Assembly: GCF_041956535.1 (NCBI RefSeq)
Contig: NW_027192207.1
Location: forward strand, 250,810 to 314,809
Source: Calcarisporiella thermophila CBS 279.70
Taxonomy: Eukaryota; Calcarisporiellomycota
Direction: 5' to 3'
Length of the DNA stretch: 64,000 nt
Part shown: in pieces, positions 58,291 to 64,000 of the stretch
Numbering within the stretch: position 1 is the stretch's first letter
Layout of the letters: the number at the start of each line of letters is the position of its first letter
Notes under the pieces: generated by a model
What the model saw: only the letters and a program-made list of their open reading frames with translations
Told to the model about the DNA's origin: nothing
The model's database searches: none
Position numbers and translations under genes: made by a program

Positions 58291-59344
58291 CAAATATATA
58301 AACACCATATACATTAAAGTAATTTTGATATTGAAAAAAGGGTTATAAAATTGAATACTCAAGCTCTTAAACTTGCCTTAGAAATTGTGTATGAAATTTT
58401 TATTTTTCACTTCTTATCCTTTCATATCATCATATCAAACTATATTAAGGTGCGTTAAAAATAGCAAACACGTCTATTTATGCTCTATTTGACTGTCTTT
58501 ATGGACTTGTAAAAACTTGATGTTGGATTAACTAGAGAATTACAGTTGTATACTTTGGTATGTAAATGAAGGGTTTTTATATATTCGCACGTCCGACCAT
58601 ATGACGCATTTACAACTTTCAAGATCCTATGCCGATATTTACGGGCAAAGCCAATGTAAACATATTGATAGCCAATTTACAAAAGAAGCCTACTTTTTTT
58701 ACACAACCTTGAATTCACTTTACTACTATTCAGCGTATTACTCATTCCTGTCAGAAATAATTAACATTGTAATTCTCCATGGATTTTTCGTTAGCATCCA
58801 AAAAAATATTACACACGCTTGCATTGAAGTTTCGAAAAAGGGGCTTTTTCCTGTCTTTCTGAAAGAACGCGTGGACAACCTGCAGTTGGCTTGGGAGCTT
58901 GAGGTGCGCACAAGCTACAATATTTATTCACGGAACCGCACCTGATCCCAAGTGTAAGGGAGAACTTTTTAGAAGTAATCCTTCAATCCTTAAGGTGATC
59001 CAAGTTGTAACACCTTCTGGAAGTTTCTTCATTAGGTGTGGCAATAAAGTGTTGGAAGTAAGGAGAACTGCAGCAAGTGAAGCATTTATTTTAAGACTTT
59101 TTTTATATCAAGTAGCCTTGATTTTTTTCACAATAATAAAAAACTTATTTAATTTTTCGAGCGAGAGAATATCTTTTACCTTCACTTTTCATATCTATTT
59201 CTTACCTGACTTTGTTTAGTTCTTTTAAATAGTTTCAGTCAATAGTTTTCTAATTCTTCTAGCGATTCTTTATTATTTTTTAAACTATTAATAATAATGC
59301 TCTCGTCACTTTACAGTTCTGTTGACGCAATTTACTCGATCGAT

Positions 59345-59510
59345 TCACTCCACGCTCTTTCGAAGCCACTTCAGCATGCGTCGCTCCACGCTTACATTCT
59401 CGCCAGCTTCTCTGCGCAGATTTCCTTCTTTATCCTTTCGCTCCACCTGCACTAAAATACCTGTCGAGGGACCAATCAAAGCACCACATTTTGTAAGAGT
59501 ACTGTGGGAA
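59345..59510 (-). pseudogene. Possible isolated exon, filamin/Ig-like fragment
   Basis: Between an acceptor-like CAG (about 59510) and a donor-like GTAAGC (about 59390) the minus strand reads TLTKCGALIGPSTGILVQVE and then RKDKEGNLRREAGEN. 'D-K-E-G-N-x-R' after a beta-strand resembles filamin-type Ig repeats. No neighbouring exon was found, so it is probably debris, or an exon whose partners I missed. Confidence 0.3.
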
Positions 59511-59806
59511 GCACTGCAGCTTCAGCGTTGATCCACCTTAATTAAGGTGCTGTAGTACTTCTCAGAGTCTGATCATCCACCAATAGGCGTAATGGTCTCG
59601 ACAACGCACTTCTAACATTATTGGCCTGAGACAGGTTGAGTGAAAGGTATGGGGTCTGAAAGATGCATTTGCACGTTCCCCTTGTCTTCTCAGCGGCAGA
59701 GTCCATCAGCGCATCACCCAAAGAGAAATGCGTAACCGGTTTGATGCTCTATATTTCCGCATGCACCCAAACGACTCACCTGGGCACAATTGAACATCAC
59801 TACGAC

Positions 59807-59814
59807 TATAAAAA
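59807..59814 (+). promoter_or_regulatory. TATA box of the cysteine-rich secreted peptide gene
   Basis: TATAAAAA, 130 bp upstream of the ATG at 59937. Confidence 0.5.
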
Positions 59815-59936
59815 AGGCCTCAGCAGGGCATTCGCAGCACGCTCTTTTCTACCTACAATTTGTTTCGCCAGTTGATTTCTCACACCGTTGACAAAAGAAT
59901 CAATCGCAAACTTACCTGCAAGTGGAATCAACCAAA

Positions 59937-60508
59937 ATGCAACTTGTAAAATTAGCTGTCAGTTTCGTGGTTGTTTGCGCAATCCAGCTGTTTGCATCGG
60001 CAAACGTGATTACAAATGATGAAATTATGAAAAGGCAGAGCGCAGGTAGTATCTAAGTTCGAATGCTTGTAGAACGGTCAATTCAGACTAACTCGCACTA
60101 TTGATTATTTGCTCCATAGATATAACAGGTAAACATCGCTCAATCATGCCATAGCCAGGAATTTATTTGTATGCTAATGGACCATGCATCATGTCATTTG
60201 TGCTTTTCGATTACCCTAAATAGAAGGCAACCTAAGTATTGTTAAATGGTATAATATGATATTTCTTTTGAAGACTAACGCAGTTATGTTCAGTTATGTC
60301 AGAGACCCTACTCCCTGCAAATTCTTTCTTTCAAAAAATAGGTAAAAGACAAACTTGTCCAAGTGGCTTCGGCTTGTGTAGTAGTGGAAGGTGTTGTCCA
60401 ATCGGAGGCGATTGTTGTTCAAACCAAAGTTGCTGTAATAAGGGTTCGTATTGTTTGAAATCTAAGGGAAAAATCGGTTGTTGCCCGAATGGTAAAACGT
60501 GCGAGTAA
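59937..60508 (+). CDS. Small secreted peptide with 12 cysteines (granulin-like spacing)
   Basis: Exons 59937-60045, 60120-60128 and 60342-60508 give 94 residues. A signal peptide (about 1-22) is followed by a short propeptide with two Lys-Arg sites (IMKRQ and GKRQ), then a 50-residue cysteine-rich core: CPSGFGLC, RCCP, DCCS, SCCN, YC, GCCP, TC. Twelve cysteines with four CC pairs recall granulin modules. Kexin would release the core after the second Lys-Arg. The second exon is only 9 nt (ATATAACAG); skipping it leaves the frame intact and removes Asp-Ile-Thr. Its own TATA box, signal peptide and conserved pattern support a real gene; target unknown. Confidence 0.82.
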
Positions 60509-61519
60509 AAAGAAATATCTACGCAGTTGGTGTATATTGTTTATAATGCTATGTATATAATATAATTTCACTACCACCTAGGCCATTCAACAATTCAATC
60601 AGGTAAAATTTTAATAAATCATGTCAGGAGGAGGTTCTATTTTTTATTTTACAGAATTGATGAAACAGAAAATATAATCAACATCGTAGTGAAATATATA
60701 CATAAATGCATATTTGAAAGAGTCACTCAAAAACATAGTGTAATATATCATATTACAGCTATTTTTCAGGCATATAGCAAGTGTGAGCAAAATCGTACTA
60801 GTAAAGAAATAGGAATGATAAAAAATGTTAAAAGCTATGACAGAAAAGGGAAAACTTTCACATATTCAGAAAATGGTCTACATATTGATTGAGTTTGGTT
60901 GTCATCATATATCTTCTATCAAAAAATATAATGATTCTCCGAGGAAAAATTGTATAGAAAAGCCAATGTCGGGTTACCGACCATAAGCTAGTTGTGTAAT
61001 CTTCGCTTGTCGACAAGTTCACATATTGTAATCCTTGTGGATGATAATGATGATGGCATTACTAATAGGTGCAAACATTTTCCGAAGCAATACAAACGTC
61101 TAAAAAACACTACTCGATCGTCGAAGCAAGATGGTGGTGAAAGGGGTGAAAGTTATATTCAAAATAAAATGACACCATGGTTTGTATAATATTGAGGAAT
61201 AATAATTTTAATTACTTTTTGCATTTATTTAGCGTTCTATTTTCTTTTTTGCATATACATTATTTTAGCTTGCTTGTCAAAAAAATTATAAAACTTATTT
61301 TAATGACAGCTTACAGATCCTTGTTCAGTCTTTCCGCAATTTGAGATAATCATAGCTTTATACTTTTTTGTCCTTGATCAAAGTTTGTCGAAGAAAAAAC
61401 AGATAAATATTATTAAGAAAATGGATGTATATACAAGAGAGGAAACAAAGAAAAATATCACATTTTCAAAAAAAAAAAACTTACAAATCATGACATACAT
61501 ATTGAATCTTTTTTGAGTG
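60509..61519. other. Intergenic with a duplicated piece of the SIW14 3' end
   Basis: AT-rich. 60935-61030 duplicates part of the phosphatase gene downstream. A 67-codon frame at 60689-60892 has no motif. Confidence 0.45.
60935..61030 (-). pseudogene. Relic duplicate of the SIW14 3' end
   Basis: The minus strand reads ELVDKRRLHN-stop-LMVG, matching [15 protein letters not shown] of the intact gene. The match continues into the flanking intron (AATTGTATAG...). It lies about 620 bp from the original, so it is a decayed tandem duplication. Confidence 0.75.
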
Positions 61520-62634
<1,115 letters not shown>

Positions 62635-62786
62635 GATGTACTGAGCTGAGGGGAATGACGAATGGTCGATCTATCGTGCAAGCGGAGAAAGGATTTTCTA
62701 CTTTCACTTTATCAAAACGCAAGGACATGCCAATCGGTGTATTAAAGTCTAAAAGATATTACACGTGCCCCCAGCCACGAAATGGA
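62635..62786. other. Promoter region of SIW14
   Basis: About 150 bp, no other feature seen. Confidence 0.4.
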
Positions 62787-63358
62787 TCAAAATAGAGATG
62801 CGCATACATCGAAGTTTTCGATGCGATGTTCCCAAAAAAATACGCCACCGCCTTGTACTTCAATCTGCAATTTGGCGAGGGAAAGAGGCGCTCCATCGAG
62901 GGAGAAAGCTATCTTAAACCTTGTCTGATTCGAACCAGCAGAAAATCTCTCCGTTGGTGCCGATTCCAAATCTTCGTATAACCAAGGGCAAAACAGGCAC
63001 AACTGACGAGCAAGGTACCTTACCCGGGAGCCCTCCTCTTGACTGAGGAAATGCTAACGAAAGGAAAAGGCCAGCGATCCGCTTCGCACTTTGCAGACTC
63101 TAGATATTGCAGGTTCGCACCATTCAAGTGGTCTCCTCTGGATGGAAAATTGATTGTGCGGAGGTTGATCGTTAGGGCACCGCCAGCAGCGAGCTTCATG
63201 ATCTGGGGACTCTCTCAAGCAACTCTAAGATTTCGCGATTTTTAATATACCTGTTCAATATCGAATGGCCACGCCCAACGCGACACAGAGATACGGACTC
63301 CCACCAGTGCTCCGGTCGTTGTAAGAGGTTCCAGAGCCCACACTTGCCATTTTCCTCT
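62787..63358 (-). CDS. Uncertain gene model or gene fragment
   Basis: Three stretches on the minus strand read like coding sequence: 63358-63251 (RGKWQVWALEPLTTTGALVG, ISVSRWAWPFDIEQ) between a good acceptor and donor; 63202 to about 63010 (IMKLAAGGALTINLRTINFP); and 63002-62787 (FKIAFSLDGAPLSLAKLQIE). The intron joining the first two would be 48 bp. I could not join the third, nor find the 5' end; the open frame 63577-63359 may belong. Family unknown. It could be a membrane-associated beta-sandwich protein, or a decaying gene. Confidence 0.3.
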
Positions 63359-63541
63359 CTAACAAAAGCCAGAGTTCGGGGCCCCCTTCTTCAGCGCTAA
63401 TAAGCCCCTTGATTCTTTCTCATCAGCCCCCAGGCTACCGTCTCTGGGGCCGCTCAAAGCTAAAAAGCCATCCAAAAAAGCAATGAAAGTGAATAAAGCT
63501 GTTGGGGTGGTGAAGCGAGCCTTCTTTTTCCCTCTACATGG

Positions 63542-63548
63542 TATAAAG
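63542..63548 (+). promoter_or_regulatory. TATA box of the Ecl1-like gene
   Basis: TATAAAG, 56 bp upstream of the ATG at 63598. Confidence 0.45.
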
Positions 63549-63597
63549 TTCGACTTCCTCTTCATTGCGCATTCCATACATTCTACATCCCAAAAGC

Positions 63598-64000
63598 ATG
63601 GATATCAACTGGTGTCTCGTGTGCGAGAAGAAATTCAACAATCATGTATGTTCTCGATCCCCTTTCTTAATGCCAAGACACTCGTGAGCCTAACCCTCTC
63701 CTCTCTCTTCCGCAATTTACCGTTAGGATGACGACCTCGCCCTCTACTGCAGCATCCATTGTGCGCGTGCCGACTCTCAGCATTCAAGCATGTCCTCATC
63801 CCCGCTCTGTTCCCGGCTGCCCCTCGACTCTTTGTCCACGATTGGCTCGGCTTCTCCTTGCTCTACCCCTCCTGCCACCATCGTCGACACTCCCATTCTC
63901 AATCCACGGCGTCGCTCTCTGCAACAGCAAGTCGCTTCGCCACCCTTGCTCTCGTTAACAGCATTATACCCACTGGCCGCCACGAGCTTCCAGAAAAAAA
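63598..64000 (+). CDS. Ecl1-like zinc-binding protein, 3' end outside the window
   Basis: Exon 1 63598-63645 and exon 2 from 63727 to the right edge. It starts MDINWCLVCEKKFNNH and continues DDDLALYCSIHCARAD, giving the CxxC...YCSxxC zinc-binding pattern of the fungal Ecl1 family, linked in fission yeast to chronological lifespan and stress response. The rest so far is Ser/Pro-rich and disordered. The intron (63646-63726) falls inside the zinc site, between the two cysteine pairs. The C-terminus is not seen. Confidence 0.75.

Larger units (their letters stand above)
57601..59936. other. AT-rich region with degraded gene fragments
   Basis: No intact gene. It holds a TPR relic (57960-58290, +), frames at 58601-59219 (+) with no recognised motif, a possible isolated exon on the minus strand (about 59345-59510) and the TATA box of the next gene. 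Confidence 0.5.

Overview
The window is nuclear DNA of a fungus. Nearly every gene is split by short GT-AG introns of about 48-110 bp. The gene set is fungal: kexin, a PalI/SUR7 four-helix protein, Trs33, a Kre9/Knh1-type GPI wall protein, an Afi1 homologue, a Siw14 phosphatase and an Ecl1-like protein. A Shaker-type voltage-gated K+ channel and a BRAT1-like protein are normally missing from yeasts and most Dikarya, so an early-diverging lineage (Zoopagomycota or Mucoromycota grade) is likely. I cannot name the species.

Layout. 1-20.8 kb is gene-dense: a partial gene (-), SUR7/PalI (+), a small secreted protein (-), KEX2 (+), an acidic/Ser-Pro-rich protein (+), a K+ channel (-), a PPxY protein (-), a GPI wall protein (-), derlin (-), a coiled-coil protein (-), Trs33 (-) and ribosomal protein eL29 (+). 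20.8-34.4 kb is an AT-rich accessory block. It holds four intact, intronless, secreted type-B carboxylesterases in tandem, decayed esterase copies, a decayed second copy of eL29 and a dead Tc1-type transposase. 34.4-44.3 kb is again dense: AFI1 (-), BRAT1-like (-), cytochrome c (+) and a RhoGEF (-). After a 2.9-kb gap come myosin V (+), a CHK2/Cds1 kinase (+) and ASA1 (-). The right end holds gene debris, a 12-cysteine secreted peptide (+), a Siw14 phosphatase (-) and an Ecl1-like gene (+) running off the edge.

How the genes relate. Several serve secretion and polarity: kexin, derlin, Trs33, Afi1, myosin V, RhoGEF. The secreted esterases, the wall protein and the small secreted proteins are possible cargo, and the cysteine-rich peptide has two Lys-Arg sites that kexin could cut. 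The esterase block looks like a birth-and-death gene cluster, apparently seeded by duplication of an eL29-esterase unit.

Gene models were built by eye from splice-site, reading-frame and family-motif consistency. Every multi-exon model given as complete closes in frame. No database search was possible, so all family names rest on recognised motifs.
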